From positions 186,001 through 250,000 of the forward strand of contig NZ_JOFT01000017.1 in the NCBI RefSeq assembly GCF_000725805.1: 64,000 bases of DNA, written 5' to 3'. Below are positions 1 to 10,205 of this stretch, piece after piece (position 1 is the stretch's first letter; each line of letters opens with the position of its first letter). This stretch comes from Streptomyces xanthophaeus (GTDB lineage: Bacteria > Actinomycetota > Actinomycetes > Streptomycetales > Streptomycetaceae). The notes below the pieces were generated by a model. The model searched no databases, was not told where the DNA came from, and saw only the letters and a program-made list of their open reading frames with translations. The position numbers were made by a program, and so were the translations under genes.

Positions 1-681
1 GAGGCGGGCTTCGACACCGCCGTCGACCAGGCCCTCAACGCCGCCTTCATGCACAGCGGCCAGGTGTGCTCGGCGGGTTCGCGGCTGATCATCGAGGAAT
101 CGGTCAGCGAGCGCTTCGTCACCGAACTCGCCCGCCGCGCGGAGCGTATCCGCCTCGGCCGCGGCACCGACCCGGGCGTGGAGTGCGGGCCGCTGGTCTC
201 GGCCGCCCAGCTCGCGCGGACCGAGGCGTACGTCGCCTCCGCGCTGGAGGAGGGCGCCGTCCTGCGCTCCGGGGGCGAACGGCCCGAGGTGCCGGGCTAC
301 TTCTACCGGCCGACCGTCCTCGACCGCTGCCACCGCGGGATGCGGGTCGTACGGGAGGAGGTCTTCGGGCCGGTCCTGACCGTCGAGACCTTCCGCACCG
401 AGGCCGAGGCCGTCGCCCTGGCCAACGACACCGAGTACGGGCTGGCCGGCGGCGTGTGGACGACGGACCAGGGCCGCGCCGCACGGGTGGCCGGACGGCT
501 GCGCCACGGCACCGTCTGGATCAACGACTTCCACCCCTACCTGCCGCAGGCGGAGTGGGGCGGCTTCGGCAGGTCCGGGACCGGGCGCGAGCTCGGCCCG
601 GCGGGCCTCGCCGAGTACCGCGAGACCAAGCACGTCTACCAGAACCTCGCTCCGCGCCCCGTGCGCTGGTTCGCTGGCTGA
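1..681 (+). CDS. Aldehyde dehydrogenase, betaine-aldehyde type (5' end outside window)
   Basis: C-terminal 226 residues of an NAD(P)-dependent aldehyde dehydrogenase; the reading frame is open from base 1, so the start lies upstream of the window. The catalytic cysteine is visible in GQVCSAGSR (Cys codon at 67-69). The later motif EEVFGPVL and the segment NDTEYGLAGGVWT are typical of the family. The gene is followed after 6 bases by a GMC choline-dehydrogenase type enzyme and then by a glycine-betaine ABC transporter. I therefore infer oxidation of betaine aldehyde to glycine betaine (betB-type). Substrate assignment rests on context, family membership on motifs. Confidence 0.9.
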   Translation, partial: EAGFDTAVDQALNAAFMHSGQVCSAGSRLIIEESVSERFVTELARRAERIRLGRGTDPGVECGPLVSAAQLARTEAYVASALEEGAVLRSGGERPEVPGYFYRPTVLDRCHRGMRVVREEVFGPVLTVETFRTEAEAVALANDTEYGLAGGVWTTDQGRAARVAGRLRHGTVWINDFHPYLPQAEWGGFGRSGTGRELGPAGLAEYRETKHVYQNLAPRPVRWFAG

Positions 682-687
682 AAGGGC

Positions 688-2264
688 ATGAGAGAGATGA
701 CCACGGACACCACGCAGCACCACGATCACGCGCCCGGACAGGGACACGAGCAGGAGTACGACTACGTCGTCGTCGGCGGCGGCACCGCCGGATCGGTGAT
801 CGCCTCGCGCCTCACCGAGGACCCGGACGTCACCGTCGCCGTCATCGAGGGCGGACCGAGCGACGTCGACCGCCCCGACGTGCTGACCCTGCGCCGCTGG
901 ATGGGCCTGCTCGGCGGGGAGCTCGACTACGACTACCCCACCACCGAACAGCCCCGCGGCAACTCCCACATCCGGCACAGCCGGGCCCGCGTGCTCGGTG
1001 GCTGCTCCTCGCACAACACCCTCATCTCCTTCAAGCCGCTGCCCTCCGACTGGGACGAGTGGTCGCGGGCGGGCGCCGAGGGCTGGCACGCGGCCGCCAT
1101 GGAGCCGTACTTCGACCGGCTGCTGAACAACGTCGTGCCGGTCGCCGAGGCGGACCGCAACGCCATCGCCTCCGACTTCGTCGAGGCCGCGCAGGGCGCC
1201 CTGGGCGTGCCCCGCATCGAGGGCTTCAACCAGAAGCCGTTCCACGAGGGCGTCGGCTTCTTCGACCTCGCCTACCACCCCGAGACCAACAAGCGGTCCT
1301 CCGCCTCGGTGGCGTACCTCCACCCGGTCATGGACGAGCGCCCCAACCTGCACCTGCTGCTGGAGACCTGGGCGTGCCGCCTGGAACTGGAGGGCACCCG
1401 CGCCCGCGGTGTGCACGTCAAGGCCAAGGACGGCACCCGGTCGCTGGTCACCGCGCGCCGCGAGGTGCTGGTGTGCGCGGGCGCCGTCGACACCCCGCGG
1501 CTGCTGCTGCACTCCGGCATCGGTCCGCGCGCGGACCTGGAGGCCCTGGGCATACCGCCCGTCCACGACCTGCCCGGTGTGGGCGAGAACCTGCTGGACC
1601 ACCCGGAGTCGGTGATCGTCTGGGAGACCGACGGCCCGATCCCCGAGAACTCGGCGATGGACAGCGACGCGGGTCTGTTCGTGCGGCGCGACCCGGACTC
1701 CCCCGGGCCGGACCTGATGTTCCACTTCTACCAGATCCCCTTCACCGACAACCCGGAGCGGCTGGGCTACGAACGCCCCGCGCACGGCGTCTCGATGACC
1801 CCCAACATCCCCAAGCCGCGCAGCCGCGGCCGTCTTTACCTCACCAGTGCGGACCCGGAGGTCAAGCCCGCCCTCGACTTCCGCTACTTCACGGACGAGG
1901 AGGACTACGACGGCCGGACCCTGGTGGACGGCATCAAGCTGGCCCGCGAGATCGCCGCGACCGAGCCGCTGGCCGGCTGGCTGCGGCGCGAGGTCTGCCC
2001 GGGTCCCGAGGTCACCGGTGACGAGGAGCTGAGCGCGTACGCCCGTTCGGTGGCCCACACCGTCTACCACCCCGCCGGGACCTGCAAGATGGGCGCCCCC
2101 GACGACGAGAGCGCCGTCGTGGGCCCGGACCTCAGGGTCCGCGGGCTCGACGGCCTCCGGATCGCCGACGCCTCGGTCTTCCCGACGATGCCCGCGGTCA
2201 ATCCCATGATCGGCGTGCTGATGGTCGGCGAGAAGGCCGCCGAGCTGCTGGCGGGTGAGACCCG

Positions 2265-2268
<4 letters not shown>
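688..2268 (+). CDS. GMC-family oxidoreductase, choline dehydrogenase-like
   Basis: A 526-residue FAD flavoprotein of the glucose-methanol-choline family. The N-terminal dinucleotide fold [18 protein letters not shown] lies near residues 24-41. A GGCSSHN segment near residue 105 and the C-terminal active-site block [13 protein letters not shown] follow, then [16 protein letters not shown]. Length fits BetA-type enzymes. Located between a betaine-aldehyde dehydrogenase type gene and glycine-betaine transport genes, it probably oxidises choline to betaine aldehyde for osmoprotection. An alternative start is the in-frame ATG at 697. The stop overlaps the next gene's GTG start by 4 bases. Confidence 0.87.
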
Positions 2269-3376
<1,108 letters not shown>

Positions 3377-3380
<4 letters not shown>

Positions 3381-3430
3381 GTGACCGTACGCGTGTCCGC
3401 GTGCCCGGCCCGGGGCGGTGGTGCAGATGA
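3377..3430 (+). other. 17-codon micro-ORF bridging ATPase and permease genes
   Basis: An ATG at 3377 overlaps the TGA of the ATPase gene (ATGA), runs 17 codons ([17 protein letters not shown]) and stops with a TGA at 3428-3430 that itself overlaps the ATG at 3427 of the permease. Two ATGA junctions in 54 bases suggest a ribosome could pass from ATPase through the micro-ORF to permease. It may be a coupling leader or chance; alternatively the permease starts at GTG 3418 and this ORF is not translated. Confidence 0.35.
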
Positions 3431-5532
3431 CCACGACCACCCCGTCCGTACGGGAGCCGGGCGAGCCCGGGCGGTCCGCCCGGACGTCCCTGTCCAAGAC
3501 CGCGGAACGGCCGGCCGGGGGCTCACGCGCCGCTCGTAGCGCGACCGGCGCGACCGGGGCGACCGGTGCGACCGGGGCGACCGGGGCTCGGACCGGACGG
3601 CTGCGGGGCCTGAGCCCGCGCCGGGCCGGCCGCGCTCTGCTGCCGCTCGCGGTGGCCGCCCTGGTCCTGCTGCCGCTCGCGGTGCTCTTCCCCGGCGCGG
3701 GCAGCTGGCCCGCCGCCCTGGACGTCGACCTGTCCGGGCCCCTCGGCCGGGCCGGCGACTGGATCGTCGACAACCGCGACGGCCACCCGCTCTTCCTCTA
3801 CTTCTTCGGCCACGTCAGCAACGTCGTGGTGGTGTCCGTCCGCGCGGTGTACGTGGTCCTGCTCGCCGCGGGCTGGACCGGAGTCACCGCGCTGGCGGGT
3901 CTGGTCGCCTGGCGCCTCGCGGGCGTCCGGCTGGCCCTGACCTGCGTCGCCGCGTTCGCCGCCTGCGGACTGCTCGGCATGTGGGTGCCGACGATGCAGA
4001 CCCTCGCCCTGATGGCCGTGGCCGTCGCCGCCTCCGTGGTGGTCGGCGCCCTGCTCGGTCTGGCCGCCGGGCTCTCGCCGCGCACGGGCCGCGCGCTGCG
4101 CCCGGTGCTGGACACCATGCAGGTGCTGCCCGCCTTCGCGTACCTGCTGCCGATGGTGCTGGTCTTCGGCATCGGCGTACCCGCCGCCGTCCTCGCCACC
4201 GTGGTGTACGCCGCCCCGCCGATGGCCCGCCTCACCGCCCTCGGCCTGCGCGAGGCCGACGCCGGGGTGCTGGAGGCCGCGGACTCCCTCGGCGCGACCG
4301 GGCGGCAGCGGCTGCTGACCGCGCGGCTGCCGTTGGCCCTTCCGCGGCTCCTGCTCGGTGTCAACCAGGCCGTGATGATGGCGCTGTCGATGGCGGTCAT
4401 CGCCTCCGTGATCGGTGCGGGCGGCCTCGGTGACCGGGTCTACCAGGCCCTCGCCTCCGTCGACGTGGGGGCCGCGCTCGCCGCGGGCGTCCCCATCGTG
4501 CTGCTCGCCGTGGTGCTGGACCGCACCGCCGACGCGGCGGGCCGGCGACTTGCAGCCGATCCGCCCCCGCTGGCCGAACGGCACCTGCTGCGCCGGGTGT
4601 TCGCGGGCTGGTACGGGCGCCTGCTCACGGTCCTCGCCGCGGTCGCCGTCGCGGTCGCGGGCCGGATGGCGGGCACCTCCCTGTGGCCCGACACCTGGAC
4701 CGTGCCGGTCGCGGAACCGGTCAACCGCGTGGTCGGCTGGATGACCGACCACCTCTACTCCGGCGTCCCGCTGGTCGGCGGCACCGCGGACTGGGCGGCC
4801 GGCTTCACCGGCTGGGTCCTCGACCCGCTGCGCACCGGACTCCAGGCCATGCCCTGGTGGCTGGTGCTGCTGCTGGTCGCCGCACTGGGCCTGCTCGCCG
4901 GCACCTGGCGCACCGCGCTGACCGCGGTCCTCGCCATGGCCGCCATCGGCGTCCTCGGTGTCTGGGAGCCCTCGCTGGACACCCTCTCGCAGGTGCTCGC
5001 CGCCGTCGCCGTCACCCTGGTGCTGGGCTTCGCGACCGCCGTCGCCGCCGCCCGCAGCGCCCGCGCCCAGCGGTTGCTGCGGCCGGTGCTCGACGTCTGC
5101 CAGACCATGCCGCAGTTCGTCTACCTCATCCCGGTGGTGGCGCTGTTCGGCGTCGGACGGGCGCCCGCCGCGGCGGCCGCCGTCGTGTACGCGCTGCCCG
5201 CCGTCGTCCGCATCACCGTCCAGGGTCTGAGCCAGGTGAATCCGGCCGCCATGGAGTCGGCGCGCTCGCTCGGCGCCACCCGCTCGCAGCAGCTGTGGCA
5301 GGTCCAGCTTCCGCTGGCCCGGCCCGCGTTGCTGCTGGCCGTCAACCAGGCGGTGGTCCTGGTCCTGGCCGTCGTCATCATCGGCGGCCTGGTGGGCGGA
5401 GGTGCGCTCGGCTACGAGGTCGTCCTCGGCCTCGCCCAGGGCGACCTGGCCACCGGTCTGGTGGCGGGCGCCGCGATCGTCTGCCTGGGCCTGGTGCTCG
5501 ACCGCGTCACCCAGCCCGCGAAGGAGGCCTGA
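3427..5532 (+). CDS. Glycine betaine ABC transporter permease, fused double ProW-type
   Basis: About 701 residues containing two complete OpuAB/ProW permease domains in tandem. Each has a transmembrane core and an EAA-like loop: LREADAGVLEAADSLGATG in the first half, LSQVNPAAMESARSLGATR in the second, each followed by a PLALPR or PLARPA segment. Single-domain relatives are about half this length and act as dimers, so the fusion supplies both halves. The N-terminus carries a short Gly-Ala-Thr triplet repeat encoded by a 9-base tandem repeat. Start chosen at ATG 3427; GTG 3418 is the alternative. Confidence 0.92.
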   Translation: MTTTTPSVREPGEPGRSARTSLSKTAERPAGGSRAARSATGATGATGATGATGARTGRLRGLSPRRAGRALLPLAVAALVLLPLAVLFPGAGSWPAALDVDLSGPLGRAGDWIVDNRDGHPLFLYFFGHVSNVVVVSVRAVYVVLLAAGWTGVTALAGLVAWRLAGVRLALTCVAAFAACGLLGMWVPTMQTLALMAVAVAASVVVGALLGLAAGLSPRTGRALRPVLDTMQVLPAFAYLLPMVLVFGIGVPAAVLATVVYAAPPMARLTALGLREADAGVLEAADSLGATGRQRLLTARLPLALPRLLLGVNQAVMMALSMAVIASVIGAGGLGDRVYQALASVDVGAALAAGVPIVLLAVVLDRTADAAGRRLAADPPPLAERHLLRRVFAGWYGRLLTVLAAVAVAVAGRMAGTSLWPDTWTVPVAEPVNRVVGWMTDHLYSGVPLVGGTADWAAGFTGWVLDPLRTGLQAMPWWLVLLLVAALGLLAGTWRTALTAVLAMAAIGVLGVWEPSLDTLSQVLAAVAVTLVLGFATAVAAARSARAQRLLRPVLDVCQTMPQFVYLIPVVALFGVGRAPAAAAAVVYALPAVVRITVQGLSQVNPAAMESARSLGATRSQQLWQVQLPLARPALLLAVNQAVVLVLAVVIIGGLVGGGALGYEVVLGLAQGDLATGLVAGAAIVCLGLVLDRVTQPAKEA
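3541..3585 (+). repeat. 9-bp tandem repeat (gcgaccggN x5) inside permease gene
   Basis: Five head-to-tail copies of a 9-base unit gcgaccggN encode a repeated Ala-Thr-Gly triplet in the cytoplasmic N-terminal tail of the fused permease. The unit is a multiple of three, so copy-number change would keep frame. It is probably a neutral linker prone to slippage. Confidence 0.8.
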
Positions 5533-5533
5533 G

Positions 5534-6529
5534 ATGCCGGACCGGCACCAGGGGCGCAGCCCGCGCCGCCGTACCCGTACCGCACTGACCGCCCTGACCG
5601 CGGCCGTGGGCTGCCTCGCCGTGCTCACCGGCTGCGGCGCGGCCGACATGACCCGCCAGGCGTCCCCGTACGCGGCGGCCGAGGACGCGAAGACCGTCAC
5701 GCTCTCCGTGCAGTCCTGGGTCGGCGCCCAGTCGAACACCGCCGTCGCCGCCTACCTGCTGGAGCACGAGCTCGGCTACCGCGTGGACACCGTCCAGGTC
5801 GACGAGGTCCCCGCGTGGGACGCGCTCAGCCAGGGCCGCGTCGACGCGATCCTGGAGGACTGGGGTCACCCGGAGCAGGAGAAGCGGTACGTCGAGGGCA
5901 AGAAGACGATCGCGCCCGGCGGCGAGCTGGGCGTGACGGGCCACATCGGCTGGTTCGTCCCCACGTACTTCGCCGAGGCCCATCCCGACGTCACCGACTG
6001 GAAGAACCTCGACAAGTACGCGGACCAGCTGCGCACTCCGGAGAGCCGGGGCAAGGGCCAGCTGCTGGACGGGTCCCCTTCCTACGTCACGAACGACAAG
6101 GCGCTGGTGAAGAACCTGGGGCTGGACTTCGAGGTGGTCTTCGCCGGGTCCGAGGCTGCGCAGATCACCCAGATCAAGCAGTTCGCGAAGGAGCGCAAGC
6201 CCTTCCTGACCTACTGGTACAAGCCGCAGTGGCTGTTCGAGCGGGTCCCGATGACGGAGGTGCAGCTCCCGGAGTACAAGGAGGGCTGCGACGCCGAGCC
6301 GGAGGCGGTGGCCTGCGCCTATCCGCACACGCCGCTGCGCAAGTTCCTCAACGCCCGCTTCGCGCAGTCGGGCGGGAAGGCGGCCGACTTCCTCAAGGCC
6401 TTCCGCTGGGACACCGCGGAGCAGAACGAGGTGTCCCTGATGATCGCCGAGCAGAAGCTGTCACCGGAGCAGGCGGCGAAGAAGTGGGTGGAGTCCAACC
6501 GCGAGGTGTGGGAGCCCTGGCTGCGCTGA
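5534..6529 (+). CDS. Glycine betaine/choline ABC transporter substrate-binding lipoprotein
   Basis: A 331-residue OpuAC-type binding protein. An arginine-rich N-terminus and hydrophobic stretch lead to a lipobox LTGC with Cys34. Trp and Tyr residues suited to caging a quaternary amine are plentiful (QSWVGAQ, EDWGHPEQE, HIGWFVPTYF, TYWYKPQWLF). The start ATG at 5534 follows aaggagg by a proper distance and sits 1 base after the permease stop, so it is the last gene of the osmoprotection operon. A strong hairpin follows at 6547-6601. Confidence 0.93.
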   Translation: MPDRHQGRSPRRRTRTALTALTAAVGCLAVLTGCGAADMTRQASPYAAAEDAKTVTLSVQSWVGAQSNTAVAAYLLEHELGYRVDTVQVDEVPAWDALSQGRVDAILEDWGHPEQEKRYVEGKKTIAPGGELGVTGHIGWFVPTYFAEAHPDVTDWKNLDKYADQLRTPESRGKGQLLDGSPSYVTNDKALVKNLGLDFEVVFAGSEAAQITQIKQFAKERKPFLTYWYKPQWLFERVPMTEVQLPEYKEGCDAEPEAVACAYPHTPLRKFLNARFAQSGGKAADFLKAFRWDTAEQNEVSLMIAEQKLSPEQAAKKWVESNREVWEPWLR

Positions 6530-6546
6530 CGGGTCCGCCGCAGCCA

Positions 6547-6601
6547 CGAACGGGCCGGGGCCGCCGCACCCTTGGAGGGTGCGGCGGCCCCGGCCCGTTC
6601 G
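6547..6601. terminator. Bidirectional terminator, 25-bp perfect stem
   Basis: Perfect 25-bp inverted repeat (6547-6571 with 6577-6601) around a 5-base loop ttgga. It lies between the convergent betaine-binding-protein gene (+) and subtilase gene (-), so it can end transcription from both sides. Confidence 0.92.
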
Positions 6602-6611
6602 GGTGCGTCCG

Positions 6612-7826
6612 CTACTCGGCGGACACCTTCAGCAGCTTGTTGGGGGTTCCCGCGCTGGGGTTGGTGATCTTGCCCGCGGTGGCCCCGGTGGTCAGGGCCT
6701 GGGCGACCTGCGCCGGTGACGCGTCCTTGTGGGCGGCCAGGTAGAGCGCCGCCGCTCCGACCACGTGCGGGGTGGCCATGGACGTGCCCGAGATGGTCTT
6801 CGTGCCCGTGTCGCTGTCGTTCCAGGCCGAGGTGATGTCCGAGCCGGGCGCGTAGAGGTCCACGACCGAGCCGAAGTTGGAGAAGGAGGACTGGGAGTCG
6901 TCCGCCGCGCTGGAGGCCACCGTGATGGCTTCCTGGACCCGCGAGGGCGAGCCCTGTCCCGCGTCGCTCGACTCGTTGCCCGCGGCGACGGCGAAGGTGA
7001 CGCCGCCGCTGACGGCCCTGCGCACCGCCTCGTCGAGCGCTTCGTCGGCTCCGCCGCCGAGGCTCATGTTGGCGACCGAGGGCCCGCTGTGGTTCTGGGT
7101 CACCCAGTCGATGCCCGCGACCACCTGTTCGGTGGTGCCCGAGCCGTTGTCGTCGAGCACGCGGACGGCGACGACCTTGGCCTTCTTGGCCACCCCGTGG
7201 GCCTGGCCCGCTATGGTGCCGGCGACGTGCGTGCCGTGGCCGTTGCCGTCGTCCGCGCTCTGGTCGTTGTCCACGGCGTCGAAGCCGTGCTGGGCCCGGC
7301 CCTCGAAGTCCTTGTGGGTGATGCGGACACCGGTGTCGATGACGTAGGCCGTCACGCCCTCGCCGCCCGCGTCGGGGTAGGTGTACTTCTTGTCGCCGGG
7401 CGTCGCCGTCTGGTCGATGCGGTCCAGCCCCCAGGAGGGCGGGTTCGGCTGGGTGGTGCTGAGGGAGAACTTCTTGTTCTGGACGACCTTGCCGACCTTG
7501 GGGTCGGCGGCCAGCCGCTTGGCGTCCGTCTCCGAGAGCCCGGACGCGGAGAAGCCGTTGACCGCGGAGCTGTACTCGCGCCGCAGTTCGCCACCGTACT
7601 TCTTGGCGAGCGCCTGCTTGTCCGCGTCCTTGTCGAGCATGACGATGTAGCTGCCGCTGAGGGCGCCGGGCGCGCCCAGTCCGAACACCGTCCCCTCGGC
7701 CGGAGTGGTCGCACCGGCGAAGGGTGAGAACAGGATGCCGGCGCCGGCTACGGTCGCAGCGCCTGTGAGCACGGCCAGGAGCCGGACTTTCCGGGACCGG
7801 GTGGAGGCGTGCCTGTGAGTTGACAT
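6612..7826 (-). CDS. Secreted subtilisin-like serine protease (S8) with I9 propeptide
   Basis: A 404-residue extracellular protease. A basic N-terminus and hydrophobic signal peptide (about residues 1-40) precede an inhibitor-I9-type propeptide starting GSYIVMLDKDA. The catalytic triad is visible: Asp in AYVIDTGV, His in GHGTHVAGT, Ser in GTSMATPHV. The oxyanion Asn lies in the AAGNESSDAG segment. It resembles proteinase-K-type Streptomyces proteases. The start at 7826 (ATG) has an upstream ggag; the frame extends 41 codons further upstream, but that part lacks signal-peptide character. Monocistronic; the shared terminator lies just downstream. Confidence 0.93.
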   Translation of the reverse strand: MSTHRHASTRSRKVRLLAVLTGAATVAGAGILFSPFAGATTPAEGTVFGLGAPGALSGSYIVMLDKDADKQALAKKYGGELRREYSSAVNGFSASGLSETDAKRLAADPKVGKVVQNKKFSLSTTQPNPPSWGLDRIDQTATPGDKKYTYPDAGGEGVTAYVIDTGVRITHKDFEGRAQHGFDAVDNDQSADDGNGHGTHVAGTIAGQAHGVAKKAKVVAVRVLDDNGSGTTEQVVAGIDWVTQNHSGPSVANMSLGGGADEALDEAVRRAVSGGVTFAVAAGNESSDAGQGSPSRVQEAITVASSAADDSQSSFSNFGSVVDLYAPGSDITSAWNDSDTGTKTISGTSMATPHVVGAAALYLAAHKDASPAQVAQALTTGATAGKITNPSAGTPNKLLKVSAE

Positions 7827-8091
7827 GAAGGAAGTACTCCTCGCGTTGACGTGTGGGGCGTCAAGAAGCGCTGTCGCGCTGACCTCCAAGAGCTGCAAAA
7901 TCTCCGGGGGTTGGTTCGAAACCCTGACCGATTCGCGGGAGCGTTTCAAGGTCGCCCAGACCTCTGCGCGTTATTCAACAAGGTTTCTTAAGGGGACCTC
8001 CCCATCCGCTCCTCGGAACGGGCACACTCTTCGAATCTTCTGCACAACTAGGGCACTTCTCGTGTGCGTGAGCGAAGTCGGGCACGCGGAA
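7827..8091. other. Intergenic region upstream of subtilase
   Basis: About 265 bases with no credible gene. It should hold the minus-strand promoter of the protease. I see a possible TTGAAA hexamer on the minus strand but no convincing -10, and no strong operator. A tggttcgaaaccc stretch near 7912 mimics a tRNA T-arm but has no cloverleaf around it. Confidence 0.4.
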
Positions 8092-8120
8092 GACCCCCGT
8101 CCGCAGTTGCGGCGGGGGTC
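8092..8120 (-). terminator. Terminator downstream of MASE1 gene
   Basis: A 12-bp stem (8092-8104 with 8109-8120) with one bulged base and loop agtt, placed 12 bases after the stop of the minus-strand MASE1 gene. Confidence 0.8.
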
Positions 8121-8132
8121 GGTGACAGGGGT

Positions 8133-9134
8133 TCAGGCGTCGGCGGGGCCGCCGCCCGGGGGTACCTCCGGGGGCCAGCGGTGCGTCGTGCGGGCCGAGG
8201 TGAGCTGGTCCACCACCTCGGCGAGGTCCTGGCAGGCCTGTTCGATCCGCATCCGGATGTTGATCTGCTCCGTGACGAGCGCCGACAGCAGCAGGGAGGT
8301 CAGGGCCGCACTGCCGTTGAGGGCCTGGAGGTTGACCATGCTCTCGGTCGTGGTGTGGTGCGCGAACGGGCCGGCGAGGGCGTCGGCCGAAGCGTTCGCC
8401 AGCACGGACACCAGCAGCATGCAGGGCGCGCTCCCCGCCAGCTGGAACCGCAGGGCCGCCCAGATGAGGACCGGGAAGACCAGGAAGAGCAGGGCGAGTT
8501 CGCTCCTGGTGGCCAGCAGCGTGACGGCCACGGCCGTCACCGCCAGGGCGGCCGCCTCGGCCCACCGGTAGGTGTCGGCGTCCCGGGGGATGCGGGCCCT
8601 GCGCAGGACGAGGAGGAGCGGGGTCACCACGAGCACGCCCATGGCGTCGCCGGCCCACCAGGTCCACCACGCGGTCCAGAACCCGCTCGCCGGCATGCTG
8701 CCGGTGAGCAGCAGCAGCCCGGCCCCGACCGTGGCGCTGATCAGCATCGGCACCAGGCCGCCCAGGAAGACCAGGGCCAGACCGTCCCGGAGCCGGTCCA
8801 GCCCGACCCGGAAGCCGACGCGGCGCAGCATCAGGTAGGCGCACACGGGGGCCAGGGTGTTGCCCACCATGATGCCGAGGCCGACGGGTTCGAACGGGCC
8901 GAGCGTCTGGATCACGAGGTAGGTGCCGAGGGCGATCCCCGGCCAGACCCGCAGCCCCAGCCAGAGCAGGCAGGCGAGGGCGATGCCCGTGGGCGGCCAC
9001 AGGGGGGTGATGACAGCTCCGTCGATCACCACCTGCTGGAGCAGGCCGATCTGTCCGCCCGCGTAGTAGGCGCCGGCCACGGCGAGGATCCGGAGCACAG
9101 CCAGGCACAGACGTCGGAAGCCCTCGGTGCGCAT
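8133..9134 (-). CDS. MASE1-domain integral membrane sensor protein
   Basis: About 333 residues with eight or so hydrophobic segments spanning residues 10-285. The block PLWPPTGIALACLLWLGLRV matches the start of MASE1 sensor domains. After the last membrane helix only a short helical tail remains (IRMRIEQACQDLAEVVDQL), which looks like the beginning of a signalling linker. No kinase, GGDEF or phosphatase domain follows in the same frame. The gene lies 47 bases after a SpoIIE phosphatase gene on the same strand, so the two probably form a split sensor-phosphatase unit. A GTG at 9137 is an alternative start. Confidence 0.82.
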   Translation of the reverse strand: MRTEGFRRLCLAVLRILAVAGAYYAGGQIGLLQQVVIDGAVITPLWPPTGIALACLLWLGLRVWPGIALGTYLVIQTLGPFEPVGLGIMVGNTLAPVCAYLMLRRVGFRVGLDRLRDGLALVFLGGLVPMLISATVGAGLLLLTGSMPASGFWTAWWTWWAGDAMGVLVVTPLLLVLRRARIPRDADTYRWAEAAALAVTAVAVTLLATRSELALLFLVFPVLIWAALRFQLAGSAPCMLLVSVLANASADALAGPFAHHTTTESMVNLQALNGSAALTSLLLSALVTEQINIRMRIEQACQDLAEVVDQLTSARTTHRWPPEVPPGGGPADA

Positions 9135-9181
9135 CACTTCATCAGACAGGAACCGGCCCCTCCGGCGGCGTGTGACACGCC

Positions 9182-10054
9182 CTACGGGCCGGCGGCGTCC
9201 GCCCCGCCGGTCCCCCGGAAGGTGTCCTGGCGGCCCGGGGCCCCTTCGTGGCTGAGGACGAGCACCGCGGCGTCGTCCGCGTGGCCGGTGGAGTCGGCGA
9301 CCTTCATCACCTCGGCGGCCAGCTCCCCCGGGTCCGACCCGGCGGCGGCCCTGACCACGTCGGCGACCCGTGCGAGCCCGGCCTCGATGGGGAAGGACGG
9401 CCCCTCCACCACCCCGTCGGTGACCAGGACGAAGGAACCGGCCTGGCCGAGGCTGCGGCGGGTCACGGGATAGGACGCGCCGGGCAGCATGCCCAGCGGC
9501 GGGCCCCCTTCGTCCTCCACGACCCCGTACCGGCCGTCCTGCGTGGCCCAGACCGCCGGCACGTGCCCGGCGCGGGCGCTCTGGATCTCCCAGGTCACGG
9601 GGTCGAAGCAGAGGAAGGTGCAGGTCGCGAAGAGGTCGCAGTCCACCGAGAGCAGCAGGTCATTGGCCCGGCTCAGGACCTCGCCGGGGTCGGCCGCGGC
9701 CGCGGCCACGGCCCGTACGGCGATCCGCACCTGCCCCATGAAGGCCGCGGCCTCGACGTCGTGGCCCTCCACGTCGCCGATGGAGAAGCCCAGCGCACCC
9801 TCGGGCAGCAGGAAGCCGTCGTACCAGTCGCCGCCCACGCTCAGTCCGTGGCGGGCGGGGGCGTACCGGGCTGCGGTGCGCAGTCCCGGCACGCTGGGCA
9901 GGGAGGCGGGCAGGATCTCCCGCTGGAGGGCTTCGGCGAGCTCCACCCGGGCCTGATGGAGCTCGGCGCCCTCCTTGGCCTGCGCCGTGAGCCGCCCGAG
10001 CCGGGCCAGCAGGTCGTCGGCGCTCGCCGCCCGCGTGGACCGATGGGGGGTCAT
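9182..10054 (-). CDS. PP2C/SpoIIE-family serine phosphatase
   Basis: A 290-residue soluble phosphatase. A coiled N-terminal helix (residues 10-50, ending ALQREILPASLP) leads into the SpoIIE domain. Metal-binding motifs are GGDWYDGFLL and IGDVEGHDVEAA, then LVTDGVVE and HADDAAVLVLS. Such proteins dephosphorylate anti-sigma-factor antagonists in Streptomyces partner-switching networks. The ALQR..LP linker is the one normally joined to MASE1, GAF or PAS sensors; here the membrane sensor is encoded by the next gene. The ATG start at 10054 has a ggag-type ribosome site. No anti-sigma kinase is adjacent. Confidence 0.9.
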   Translation of the reverse strand: MTPHRSTRAASADDLLARLGRLTAQAKEGAELHQARVELAEALQREILPASLPSVPGLRTAARYAPARHGLSVGGDWYDGFLLPEGALGFSIGDVEGHDVEAAAFMGQVRIAVRAVAAAAADPGEVLSRANDLLLSVDCDLFATCTFLCFDPVTWEIQSARAGHVPAVWATQDGRYGVVEDEGGPPLGMLPGASYPVTRRSLGQAGSFVLVTDGVVEGPSFPIEAGLARVADVVRAAAGSDPGELAAEVMKVADSTGHADDAAVLVLSHEGAPGRQDTFRGTGGADAAGP

Positions 10055-10166
10055 GGACCGCTCCGAGATGCTGTCGACGTACGCCGGCTTCCAGGCCCTG
10101 GCTCAAGAACCCCGTTCATCATATTTCCGCCGCCCGTGGATCACATCCCGGCAGCTCGTGGCCCCT

Positions 10167-10195
10167 GCGGCCGCCACCGGGATCGTGGCGGCCGC
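10167..10195 (-). terminator. Terminator of the aminoacyl-ACP operon
   Basis: Perfect 11-bp inverted repeat (10167-10177 with 10185-10195), loop of 7 bases, located 11 bases beyond the stop of the last operon gene (flavin reductase). It supports the view that the minus-strand unit from 19241 to 10206 is one transcript. Confidence 0.85.
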
Positions 10196-10205
10196 CGGGG
10201 CCCGG

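Noticed and set aside
7908..7926. Possible tRNA T-arm (ggttcgaaacc)
   Set aside because: No acceptor stem, anticodon arm or CCA-side pairing can be drawn around it; chance match.
9182..10054. Anti-sigma-factor kinase partner for the SpoIIE phosphatase
   Set aside because: Looked for an HATPase or STAS gene beside it; none is present within several kilobases.
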